From contig LS997562.1 in NCBI GenBank assembly GCA_000469685.2, forward strand, positions 29,038,177-29,102,176: a DNA stretch of 64,000 nucleotides. Direction: 5' to 3'. The notes under the pieces are model-generated. The model ran no database searches and was not told the origin of the DNA. It saw only the letters and a program-made list of their open reading frames with translations. The position numbers and the translations under genes were made by a program. Positions 1 to 12,600 of the stretch are shown here, one piece after another. Origin of the DNA: Haemonchus contortus. Its lineage: Eukaryota > Nematoda > Chromadorea > Rhabditida > Trichostrongylidae. Every line of letters begins with the position of its first letter. Positions within the stretch are counted from its first letter, which is position 1.

Positions 1-3000
1 CTGAGCTGAACGCCCAGTCACCTAGTTTACGATGGGCTTTACCAAGGGCAGGAGAGACTTCGGTGGCAACAACTAGAAGACTTCCTACTATATCGCAGCC
101 CATCAGCTCTCGCCCTGCCGCCTCTAGTCGCATCTGTAAATGCGAACAATAGACCTGACGAAAAAATGATCACACTTCCTATAAACTCACCCAGAGACGG
201 GATTGCCTGCATTCAGGTGGAATCGCAGAGACCAACTGTGGACTATCGACAAGCCAATTTGAGAGGCGAAGACATGTGCGCGACATCTCTTCGCCGAGAG
301 CGGTAGAAGATGCTGGCGACAAAATGCCAACATTTGGTGGAGGTACACCATAAGGAACTGAAAGCTGTCAATCAGAAACCACTTTCGGGCATTCATATTC
401 TAGATTTGATGGTTTTAAAACTAATTTGACCATACAACTTCGTTAGAAATAAATTGTGAGACGGTACCTGCTATAGGGGCGAATCCGTTAACGAAGCCAT
501 TCATGCCCTCGAAAGGTGGTGGAACCTCCTGTAACTAATGCGCATCGCAATAATGATAGGTTGGCAACAGGTTGATAATCTGTCTACTTACCATATTCAC
601 ATTGGCAGCGAGAACTTGATAAGAGTGACACAACATCTCATACCCCCCTTGAAGGGTCGCGAAAATTGTAACGAAACTTCGGGCACGTTGCTCTGGCGAA
701 GCGATTTCCCACATCTGGAACATTCATTAGTTTATACGGAGAAAATTAATGCCCACAGCGATTTATATAGATGAAAATGTCTTCACTTTCATTACAAACT
801 ATCAAGTTAATGAGGAATGGCGCTTCTAAAATTTAGCCAAGAGATGAGCTCACTGGAGTCTTCACTTTCATTACAAACTATCAAGTTAACGAGGAATGGC
901 GCTTCTAAAATTTAGCCAAGAGATGAGCTCACTGTAGACATTATAAAGCAAAGCTAGACTCGAATGCAAAGTTTTTCGACACACCTTGACAGTTTTTCGA
1001 CTTTTGAGCACAGCGAACACTAAGAAATGCTCTAGACAGCAATACAGGCGTAAAGAAATTACTGTGAAATGAAAATCCGAAAAAATTACCATTTTCGTCC
1101 CTTGCACCGCAACTTTCAAGCTGTTTAGCACTGGACTGTTGTTGATAAGCACTGGATTGCTGCTGGCCTTATGCAAATGAACTCCGGCCAACATCGGATT
1201 GCCTGTCTTTCTAGCCAGTTTAGCCAATGGCAAGTGTAAGTGCGCTGGGCTTGAGCCTGAGATGAGCACATGAGAAGCGAAAGGAACACTATAATACACT
1301 GCGTTTCATAAATATAGGGCCACCCTAAATTTCTCTAGTTCCAAGCATGCAGCGCATTTTTGGAAAATCCTGCCATAACCAATAGATTCCTCATAACGGA
1401 AAACCTTCGTACAGATTTTGTGAAAAAATTCCACTTTAGAATTGTTGAAATAGTTTTCCTGAAAGGTATTCTCACCTTTTCATGAATATGACTACACATT
1501 CTTTTACGGAAAAATTTATTACAACAGAGTGGATGTTACAACTTCTCAATAATGGGTTGGTTCTCCATTATTCGCAAGGACTTCACCAATGCGTCTTGGC
1601 ATGCTATCAACCAAGCTAGCTATCAAATTGGGATCCAAATTTGTCCGAGCATCGAGAATGGACAGTTTGAGCTCCTCGACTGTGTTGTACTGCTTTGCTT
1701 CGTCGTAGATCTTCTTGACAATGAAGGCCCAGACATTCTCCATTGGATTCAAGTCTGGAGAACATGCGGGCCACTCGAGTACTTTGATATTTCTACTTGC
1801 AATCCAATCCGAAGTGGAACGACTGACATGGACAGCCGCGTTATCGTGCATAAAAATCAATGAACGACGACGGTGTTGTCGAAGAAATGGTAAAAGTCGC
1901 TCCTCCAGCACTCTCTGGTATTCTACGGAATCCATACGACAGGAAACAAAAGCAAGTTCAAGCTGTCCAGCCGCACAAAAGGCGCCCCAAACCATGAGAG
2001 ATCCTCCACCGAAATTTCGTCGCTTCAAAACCAAGGGTGCTTTGCGCAGATCCCTCCAATACCCTCTTCTACTGTCAGGTCCGTCTAGATTGAACTTTTT
2101 TTCGTCGCTCCAGATTACCTAAACCGTAAAATAAAGATATGGAGTCAAAGACTGCAAAGTGTCGAAATAGCCGCACCTTTGTCCAATAGAATGAGGCATT
2201 TTTTCACGGTGAGTTGGAGGCGTGCGACTTTGTGTCGTTCCGATAGTCTTGGGACCCGCCTCATCACCTCTCTGGTGATGCTTTCGCTCCGCTGGATTAC
2301 CCTCCAGACAGTGGTTTTGCTCACACGAAGCCGCATTTCAGCGCGGACCCTGTTCAGGCTCTTCGTTGAATTTGAGAAAACACGTCCAATTGTTCTTTCA
2401 TCTCGGGCAGAAAGCAGCCGCGGTCGACCTGGACTATTCTTCTTTTCGTACTGATCAGGATTCCGCAGGTACTCGTTAATGCAGTTGCGTGACCGGCCAA
2501 TATGGGCGGCAATCCTCCTTCTCGACCATCCGGCTTCAAACAATGCTCTGACTTGAGTTTGTTCCTGGTTAGAGAGACGAGTAGCACGCGGCATAATTAC
2601 ACGAAACCGAGCAATCTCCTGTATGACTCCGCATCCCGTTTTCCCCTTATGGAAGAAGAGGAACGGGAATTTTTGAGAGTGGACCCGTATTCATAATATA
2701 CAGAAAATTCGCTCAGGGTAAGTTATTTAGGTTATTTGGAGTAGAAAATTTCTCAGAAAAACGTTACCAAGGTTTTTCGAAATGAGTAATCTACTGGTGA
2801 TAGCAGCATTTTCTCAACATGCACAGCAAATTTGGAATCACAAAAATCCAGGGTGGCCCTATATTTATGAAACGCAGTGTACCATCAAAACAGTCAAGCA
2901 AAATGTGGAACACTTACAACCCAGCCTTTCCGCCCACAGAGCCAGTTGTCTGCCTAGTCGAAGACGTTCACCAGCGTCGTAAGTTTCTCCATTCTCTACT

Positions 3001-6000
3001 AGGAACGAAGCCGCTAAATCTGACAACACTGCCTGAAAATTAGTAGGTAAGGAGAGGTAGGCGCAGAATAGCATCATCTTAAACAACAAACCGCATTCAG
3101 TTCGGAGTCAATTTGTCCCTTTCTGCCCATTTTACGCAGAACAGAACCAGCGATGTGATTCAGAGCTGCCAATCTGCCGTGCAAGCGCTGTCCTCCATCA
3201 GTCATCAACACCAGACGTGCCGTATTCGCGACATTCTCGCGCATGCTCGCCACCTCAGCTCTAAGAATAAGAGGAAACGCTTCGACCAATGTATCGAGAG
3301 ATTCATCGTTTAGCCACACCTCCGCAGTGTCTGTAGCAGTTTCGATTCTAGACGATGGGTTGCATCAACGAGGTTCCACGAAACTCCAGGCGACGGTTCG
3401 GCAGCCTCCACTTTCCCATACATAGACAATTGTTTGAGTCTGCAAAAGCGTTATTCATCACTCTACAAATATACAGCTTATTTATCCGAACTTGCAATAC
3501 CTAGTGAATGTTTCCGCGTCCATTCCGGTGGGTACTTGACCTTCCGCTTTCTCAGCTTCAGTCCAAAGCGAAAATTCAGCAGGGCAACTCAAAGAATCCA
3601 GGAAAACTGGATGACGTAAACGAGATAGAACATCAACGCGCTGAAAGCAAACAGGATGAATGAAAACTTGAACTAGATCCTGCGGTGGACTTACAATATC
3701 TCTCAGCATTCCTCGGAACGTCTCAGGCAGGGTTTCGTCTTCGATACATTTTCGAAGCAGAACCAGAGATCGTTCATATCTAAAGAGAAGAGATAGGAGG
3801 ATCAAGCTGCCAATTGCCCTCCAGTATGTGGAAGACAGTAACTTCAGCCAGTTAACACAGCTGTTATGACACACCATTTTCCGAAAGACAATGAAGTCAA
3901 ATCTACGACTTCATCAGGCCATAATTTGAGAAGCCGTCTCATAAAACACATTAGCCGGAAAACAGAAGAATAGGTGAAAAAAGAACTGCATAGGTAGTTT
4001 TTAATGCTTAATCCTTTTCATAGCCTGTCATCTACAATGATTCATAGGTACTTATTCAGACTTCTATGTCGAAATTAAGCTTAAGGAGGCACTGGCAACC
4101 GTTAAACTTCTGAACACCTGACCTTGCTGCAGCGATCTCAGCGATTGCGGCCAAGAATGGCATCTCAGTGTGATAAACGCGACTAGTCCAAGCTGACAAC
4201 CCGTGAACAGCCTGCTCCATTCCAAGCTCAGCCATAGCTCGTGCCATCCAGCACAAAATTGCCATGGACTGGCTGGAGACCGATGAGGGTGCTTCACCTG
4301 AAATCAACCGCGTTAGCCCTTTTCCAGCTTCTAAATCAAGCAAAACATTGATTAGCTATTTCACAAATGTTGTGGATGAAGTTTCACAAACGAAAAAAAC
4401 TAAGACAAGTACAATGCTGTCCAGGTGTGCGAAGTAAGGGAGGCTTTGTTAGTAGCTTTCAAATTCTCATAATTCTAACTCATTCTCGCACAGGAGCGAT
4501 GCAAGGAAAGACTCGAGACGTTGAATTCGACTCACCTGCTTTCATTTGTTTCTTCTCCAGATCCGCTAGCGCAGATGTTCCGAAGCGTATGACCTTGAAT
4601 ATCGCCAATATGGCCAATAAGGAAAAAAATCTTCTCAACACCACTCAGTAAACACACTTACTTGAGCATAATATCCATTATGATAAGCCACGATCATTGC
4701 AAATGGATAAGTCCGTGATAGCCACTCTTGGCAGCTGACCGAATTTGTGGTGAAAAATTGCCGTGATAACTGAAATTAGTGGCGTTTCAAATATGCAAGT
4801 TGTGGCCTATATAATGACTTGGCCAGCTCTTATACTAGTCAGACGAGGCGCTGGTACCAATTAATCGACCACGGAGGTAACATAAGCCTTAGCTGGCATA
4901 AGAGAGTATCGATTACAGCTTCGACCCCCGAACCATGCAGGTGTGTTAGTGCTTCACTTCGCAGGGCGCCACCCAGCTCTCATAGCTATTATTGCATCTT
5001 GCTTCATTAATGAGCTCCCTTAAAAGATGGGGGAGGGGTCAGGTCGATGAATCGTCTTCCAACCTTCGACTGGCGCTCAATCTGCATTTCTTCTCCCAAA
5101 CAATCTTTTCAATTTCTCAAAAGTTAATTAGTTGCAATTGGCCGCTCTTGGCACAGCCGACAACCGACGGAGTACTGGCAATGTAAAAAAAACTGCTCCT
5201 GAATACTTACTATGGAAACGTTACACATCGGGAACATGGTTCCGCTGTTCACATAGTACATTAGCTTTTCGAAGATCTGAAATAACACTAGATTACACTT
5301 TAACATATTATTAAAATTAATATAATATATTTTGATATTATGAATTAATATTAAAATAATATTAGCGAATTGTGTAATAAACAACTTTATACCTCAACGA
5401 ACTCAAGAAGGCATCGTACCCGCCACCACTCTTCTGCCGGTGAAATTGACCTGGAAGTATAATGCTTTTCAATTGTTCTTGTTCATTTTAATTTTCACCT
5501 TTCTTAGGCAGCATGTGGAAATAATAATGAAGTGAAAAGCAGTCAGTTGCTTAGCAGACCTCGGCTCATTAACATCCACAACTTCGTCATCGTCCTTGGC
5601 TCCTTTATCTCTTGTGGCACCTCTGCTCTGATTCGGAGTTTTGCTGCTGGTATTTGGGGTTGGTGATCCCGAGATGGCCTCTTTCGCCAATCGAAGAAGT
5701 TCCCCTGAAATGTCAATTAACGGCAAATTTCATCAAAATAATAAATTACGGTAGATTTCACCTCCAAGTTTGTTGAAAGTGTCCATTGGTTTTCCTAGGG
5801 GGGTCTTCATGCGATTCTCAATGCAGTAGTTGGCAACATGCGCCAGTCCGCGACGCCACTTCTAAATAGGAGTTTCGTATAAAAAAAAAGGAAAAAATTA
5901 GTTTGGGACACCATTTTCGTGTATCACATCAGAAAGTTGAATATTTTGGTCTGTTTTTATTTGATAAGGCTGCACTTTCCTTGCGTAGAACCCCTGAAGG

Positions 6001-6631
6001 ATTTAAACATCGAGCGAATGGATTGGATGGCGGTATGAAAAGCTAACCCAGCTTTGATAGGACAGTTCTCCGAAAATCCCTGAATTATTTCCCCATTATA
6101 TTTGATTTCTTACATATTACAGTACCCATCGGATTTTAGTTCAAAGTTGAAAGTCTGGCCCATAATTTGATACGATTAGAATTTTTAATGTGATTAGAAT
6201 TTATCATAAATAATGTAATTAGCAGTCAAATACGATTTCCCTCGAACCATTACCTCCATAATGTCCAGATTCCTCTCCACATCGCTCTTGTTCGCGTTTA
6301 TCCTCCCGCATTCGTCCCGCGTACAGTGTCTCAATGGTATCCATGAGCCACTCGTCATCGTTGTGTCTGTACAATTCTATTTCAATGAAGAGAAACACAA
6401 ATCTTCTCACAAAAAGGATATAGCAATACAGAAGGTATTCGGGAAAACCCAAAGCATTATTCGAAATTAGAAAAATATGACAAACTCACTGATTTTCTTT
6501 GAAAGGATGGCACGACTCTGTCCAGTAGAAATTTCATAATTAACATGAAATCGTCTGTTCCAAAGGAAGACGAATGCAGACGAAACTGGCCCATCTCCAG
6601 CTGATCCCATCCGGCCGTGCAAAGACTACAC
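1..6631 (-). CDS. smg-1: SMG1 exon block 18-35 (FAT-type helical region)
   Basis: Eighteen exons continue SMG1 toward the kinase domain. Landmarks in order: [10 protein letters not shown] plus [13 protein letters not shown] (6254, 5861), [27 protein letters not shown] (5276), [15 protein letters not shown] (4769), [15 protein letters not shown] (4593), a segment ending AEIAAAR (4297), [13 protein letters not shown] (1256), [14 protein letters not shown] (357) and [12 protein letters not shown] (133). These follow the vertebrate order up to roughly the middle of the protein. The intron 2917-1257 is 1,661 nt only because a Tc1-type element sits in it. The intron 1089-715 carries a 79-bp tandem duplication. 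The last visible exon is open to base 1. Confidence 0.92.
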
Positions 6632-9600
6632 CTAAAACTAATCGAGATTTAGATCAACTTGAAAAATAATTCACAAAAAACAATTCCGGTTAGCGTGTTT
6701 TATTTAGGTACACAAGGACCTTATTCCCTCTCAGTATTCGTGTTGAACAAGCAGAAAGTCAAACGGGAATAAGTAAATTACGCTCGCACAGCAAACAATA
6801 CAGGAATTCAAGCGACAACAATATTGAATGGGGTTAATCCTCAGCTCATCGTACCAATTCAGTTGACGTGATTTCCTCAATGAATCACGAATATGGAGTC
6901 AGTTACGAATTGTCAGGGACCATGATTCGTCAAGTTAGTAGTCTTAGGTATTGAGCTATTAGATATTGAGCTTATTTTAGATTTATTGCATGCGCATAAG
7001 CACATGGAGGGAGCAAGTACCAATAATGGACTGCGTTAAAACAAACTGAACAACAACACATGAAATTTCCACAAACACAATGTTGTTTCCGGTACCTTAT
7101 AGAAAAGAAATTCTAAAAGAAGATTCAGGGAAGCCTTCAAGGTGAAACACCGTTATAGCATTACACAGAGAATCATTTCCAAAAAAAAAAACGCGACGAC
7201 AACCACATATAATATTTAAGGAGCCGATTAGGAAGAAAACTGTCTTTGAGGAGTATCTAAAAACCAACTTGTTTCTCTCCTATACATATTATCGTTTACC
7301 TGTTCTTGAGCGACTTTTCAAAAAAAAAGGAATGCAACTTCAAGGTTGAACAATCTATGCTTCAACAAATTTTTGCGAATTGCCGCTAAGGTTTGCAAAA
7401 CAACTGTATCAAGTGTTTTACTTGGTTAAGAGCCTCCCCGGCAGAAGATCGCTCTGCGCGCCATTAGCCAGCCTTTCTAAAAGCCCTGCGGTTATGTTTG
7501 AAGAGTGCAACACGTCCAAAGGATCACTTTCCGAAAGATACGTGACAAGCAGTGCCAGCCCAGAAATCGACTCGCTCCCGCACCTTGCGAGGAATTTCGT
7601 GCATTATGAACACCAAGAACATGAGGGTAGTGCCTACTATTGAAGCGAACTGGTCAGATCTCTTCTGACCCCCATTTGAATGTGCACATCCTCAATTTTA
7701 CTATACACACAGTGCGAGATAGTCCTGCCCCAAACCATCGTCTTTGAATGATAACGTTGAGGGTCACTTGTGACAGCTACCCTGCGCACCTTTTCAAAGA
7801 CACTTTCGTTTCATGTCATTTCATTTGTGCCTCTTCACTGGCTCTTCATAGCTGATATGACATGGACACTGAATGCGAAATGCAGGTGCTCGAGTCAGAC
7901 CATCTAGCTTATTATGTATTAGGTGAGCTAGAGAGCTAGAAACAAATCATTCAGCGAGCGATTACTGGCGCTAATTACAACGATAACCGCTTCAACTCAG
8001 ACGTATCGAACGCTTTGTTGAAACTCTCAAAAATGGTAAATAGCAAACAAGAAATGCGCCGATTTCAATGCGTTTTCAAATCCTGAGATCGCGTAAGGGT
8101 TAAAGAGGGAAGTGCGTTCCATAGAATTCAAGCCTGCTCTCTGCGCATTAACACTAGAAGATCGGCTAGGACAACTGACAAAAGGAAAAGGTGGTCCTAG
8201 GTGTCATCAGTAAAAAAGCAACGAGGTGGTAGTTACCCAAAAATCGCACTCGGACGGTGATTAATCAGAGTTGATAAGTAAGTGAAGAAATCTCCCGAAT
8301 ATTCTAAGTGTACACATGACACCATTCTCGACTTCGTTTATTCAAAACGGTGAGAGCAATATGGTCACCCTCCAAGACCTTTTTGAAGAGTCAGCAATAG
8401 CGCTCAGGCCTCACATGCATTCTGAAGCATCAACACCATTTAGCTAAAGGTAGAAATCACCTTTCCGTAAATACACAGCTCCTTCTCGAGCGGATTTTCT
8501 GCAGTGGGAGCAAGCATCTCAGTACGTTCTCAGAGTTCGCTCGCTCCGCTTCATCTTTGACAATCCTCTGCGCTTCAGCATATCCCTTGGCTATTTTGGC
8601 CCATGTGAGGTTTTTCAATGGAACAACTCATTAAATTGAAGGATAACGTCTGAGCGCAATCTTCTTCAGAGGTCAAGGTATCACCGTTGAAGTGGACAGC
8701 AGCAATAAAACCTTAAAAACCTTGCAGGTCAAAGAAAATAATATTAACAAACAACTATGCCGGAAAAAAGTCAAAGAGAAGTTGGGGCCTTCAATTATTT
8801 TTGCTTCCACAAGGCGATCCTTTGCCGATGACTGATACTTTGAAGAACAAAGGGAGCAGATTTTTCATAAAAGGCCTATTTCCAACGTCTGAAGGGCATT
8901 TGCCGGCTATGAGCTTTCTGGAGATACTTATCACGTTTAACGACCACTACGACTTGGTAAGCACAGCAACAGCTCCCCTTCCCACTTTTCTCCACCATTG
9001 GATTGAGCTTTAGGTATGCTATTATAACTGCAACTTCATTCCCAACCATGGCTCCGAGAGTGACTCGAAGGTATAACCTTGTGGCCAGTGCACTAATCTC
9101 GGCATCCTGATTCTGTCCTCGTATTCCTTGCATATAGTTCATATGCGCATTTATTCCGCTCATTTGTGGGCGTCGTTATGAAGGCCGGTGCTAATGAGGT
9201 GCTGGGTGTTAATACCATCGAAGTATAAGATGATTAACAATGAAAAGTTATTGGGCTCGCTTGACTCCTCACTGTCTAGTGTCTAATTGGCTACCTGTAC
9301 TTCAAAGCTCCAAAACACGAATCTTGCCAGTAGGAACACCAGCCCAGCCCTGATCAAACTAGTTTCCTACCATTATGACAGCGTTGGTGGTGCTGACTCG
9401 ATTATAGGTGCAAAATCGTTGTTATGAATAGAGGCTGGACCTCGCAAAGCGCCCAATATGCTTTCAAATGTTCCAAAATTTCAAACAGGAATTGGATTTT
9501 ACAAAGTTATCCAGATTCTAAGAATATATCGACAATATCAGCACAGCAATCTTGGGAAAATTACCTTCACAAGATCATGGCGAACGTCTGCCTTCAACCT

Positions 9601-12600
9601 AATGTTAGCCCGTTCTTGAACAAATGTTTACGAAAGTTGTCGAATCCAAAGGAATGCAAGTTAATAAGTTGCAACATGCAAAGCGACGAAACCCATTTTA
9701 AATACATCCCAAAGGGATTTTGAATGAAACCTTCAAAAAGTTGTTGAGCCGATTCAGTGTATGTGAATGGACAAAGAGAAACGAGAACCAGCGCGTGACC
9801 TTCCATGACAAAGAGCCTCGAGAGGAGCGACGGGGGTTTGAAAATTACTTCAAACCAACAAGTAACGGACAATCGACCCTGTCACCCAACGCGGAAATAC
9901 TATATCTAAGCACAGAAAGAAGAATCCGTAAGAGGAAAGTTGCTCAAGGTCGAGTTGAAAAATCCTATAAATACTGTTGGATTCGTGGCAAATCACGAAC
10001 ACCGCAATTGTAGAATTCTACGAAGCAGTTTTTGGAGACATTAATGGCTCGCACACACCGAATTCAGAAGCTTACATTCAGAAAACTACTAAGAATTCTT
10101 TGGAAGTTCACTGCAGTAGCACAAAGAAGTCTGGCTAGGAAAATGAAAGTGTCAGCAGCAATTATCTAGCCGGTTCTCCAGCTACGCCAAACCTCGAGTG
10201 TACGAAATTGCTCAGATTAACAAAAAGTTTACAGCTAGCAAAACGTATTCGGGCAAACGTCTCACATCGAAAAGTGTGTCTGGATTAGTCTTTACAAGGG
10301 AATAAAGTCGCATTGCGGCTGCAGTTTCGCTTCAATTACCCGATAATCATTGATTTTAGGGCCACCAACACTCTCGAAACTGTCGAGTAACCAGTTGAAA
10401 GACGAACCGAGATCAATAGCTGAGCGAATAGTAAAGTTATGGGAGGTACTTCAGAACTGGCAAGAAAGGAGTGCAACGCTCCAAATGAAAACAGAATCCA
10501 TGGCCATTGAACAATTTCAGAACGGGTTCACCCTTCCTTTGAGTCAATTAGAGTGGACGCCATGCTTGAAAAGCCTTGTCATAGTTGCCGAAGTGGCTAG
10601 TGCAACAACTAGCTGAGTGATGTCGTCCGATAACGCTATTGCTTTTAGCGGTCAATCAGGGCGGAATCGTCAAGTGCTAGAGGCTAGCAGAGCGGGGCAT
10701 GCGAACAACCCGCGACATGCTCTTTGATGGCGGCGCAAGCATTCATGCGTGAATCGTTTGTATACGTGAAATCCTTGACAGCAGTCAACATCTCACAGCA
10801 ATTCTCCTGATCCTGTCGCTCCCCCTCATAATAGCATTTAGCGAACCCACAAAAACGTCCTTTTTACCTTGAGAAAAACTGACCGCGAAAATACCAGTTT
10901 GTGAACAAGTCAGGATACAGAAACATCAATAACTGCAAACGAACGAACTGCTTTGGCGAAAGTGTTGTTGGGAAAGTCACTTGGTGACTGTCCCAATCAC
11001 TATTGCAGACGACACTCCCTAGCTCACCCCTAACACTTCAAAAAGTCTACTTTGTAATTGCCCCATCGCTAAAAAAGTGTAAGCTAAGTCAGGACATCGG
11101 AACACCGATAACTGCAAACGAACTACTTTCGTCAAAGTGTGGATGGGGAGATCACGAATTCAAAACACCAGTGAAAGAAAGTCTGGAAGTTATCTTTCCC
11201 TCAGCTTCATGACAGTTTTGAAACGCAAACGAATTTTGCTCTAACTTTCCATTCTCTAGCGAATTCTCTATCCTAAAACTTCCTTATGAACAGGGAGTTC
11301 CACCGTTTAACAGTTCAACAACTCCACCTATCTAGGGTCAGCACTGCGGTTGGTTACCTACGAGGTACTTCCGTTAGAGTTGGAATGCAATGAAGGAAGA
11401 AAAGTTGTGAAAAGTTGTATACATGAAACGTTCAGTGAGGAGAAAAGGGGCATGAGCCAGTGGTGTTCACGAAACAAATTGAACTGCGGGTGCATTTAGA
11501 ATCACCACAATGGACGCTCAGCGATTTAATTCGATTATTCGTCATGCCTTAAGAAGTTTCGGACAAAATGGGGTGACTCGCGATGACTTACATAACGAAG
11601 TCACTTCAGTCTTGAATTATTCGAAGAAAAGTTGAGCATTGAATAACGGCAGTGCATTGAAACATGAGAGAAAAAATGAGACGAAAGAGGAAGTGAAGAA
11701 GATTGGATGCCCCACTCATTAACATCAAAACTGAAGCACTAGTTAGAGCCCTCCATTCTAATCCAGATAGCCTTTTCGCCGCTTTCAGTAGGGCAGTTAT
11801 ACTGCGCGTACGACCGAAGCAGCACTGGAGCGGACCATGCTTTAATAAATAGAAAAAAATAAGTCTATAGCAGAACAAATGCGTTTTTGGGATGCGCCCT
11901 GCATTCGATTTCCGCTAAGGATAACAATGGAGTCTTCAACTCGTGTCTGGCCTTTATAATAATTTGCGGTGTTCAGTTGATGTAAAAGCCAGTGCTTCCA
12001 TCCTCCAACATGACTCCGGTATCACATAACCGAGTCCGAGGAATGGAAGGCTTCGAAGTCACGTAGCCTAATATTTGATTCCGAATTTGAACCGTGGATT
12101 GCGCATATGTGGACGTGCCCACCCTATACCACCTCTGCCCAGACTGCAAGAATACTACGAAAAAAGCTGGAGCGACAAGGGTTCAAACGCTATGAATGCA
12201 GCTTCTTATCATTAGAAAGTTTGGACCACTTTGTATACTTAAGTGGCTATTTTGAGAAATTATCACAAAAGGTGTAAATGAATCATGTGAAGGTACAGAC
12301 GTGAAAACGCCACAGTTATTTCATGACATATGGAAGTAAAAAGGGGAAATAGATAGATGAGCAAACCATAGGCAAATATGTCCACGCGATCAATCCAAAC
12401 TGCAGGCCCCGGGCTAGAAACCGGAACGCATTGAAAGCCCACAACAAAGCGTTATTCATAGAGTATTCATCTGCTGTTGACATGGCAAGACTGAAGATCA
12501 ACACGGCTCCATAATCATAGGCATCCGTTGAAATTTGCAGGCAAAAACCCATGCTGGATCTTTTCAATCGATGTGAACGGTGAGCTCCTACGTCAACACT

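Noticed and set aside
857..935. Duplicated exon in the 79-bp tandem repeat
   Set aside because: The phase-0 frame after the acceptor-like site hits a stop within eight codons in both copies.
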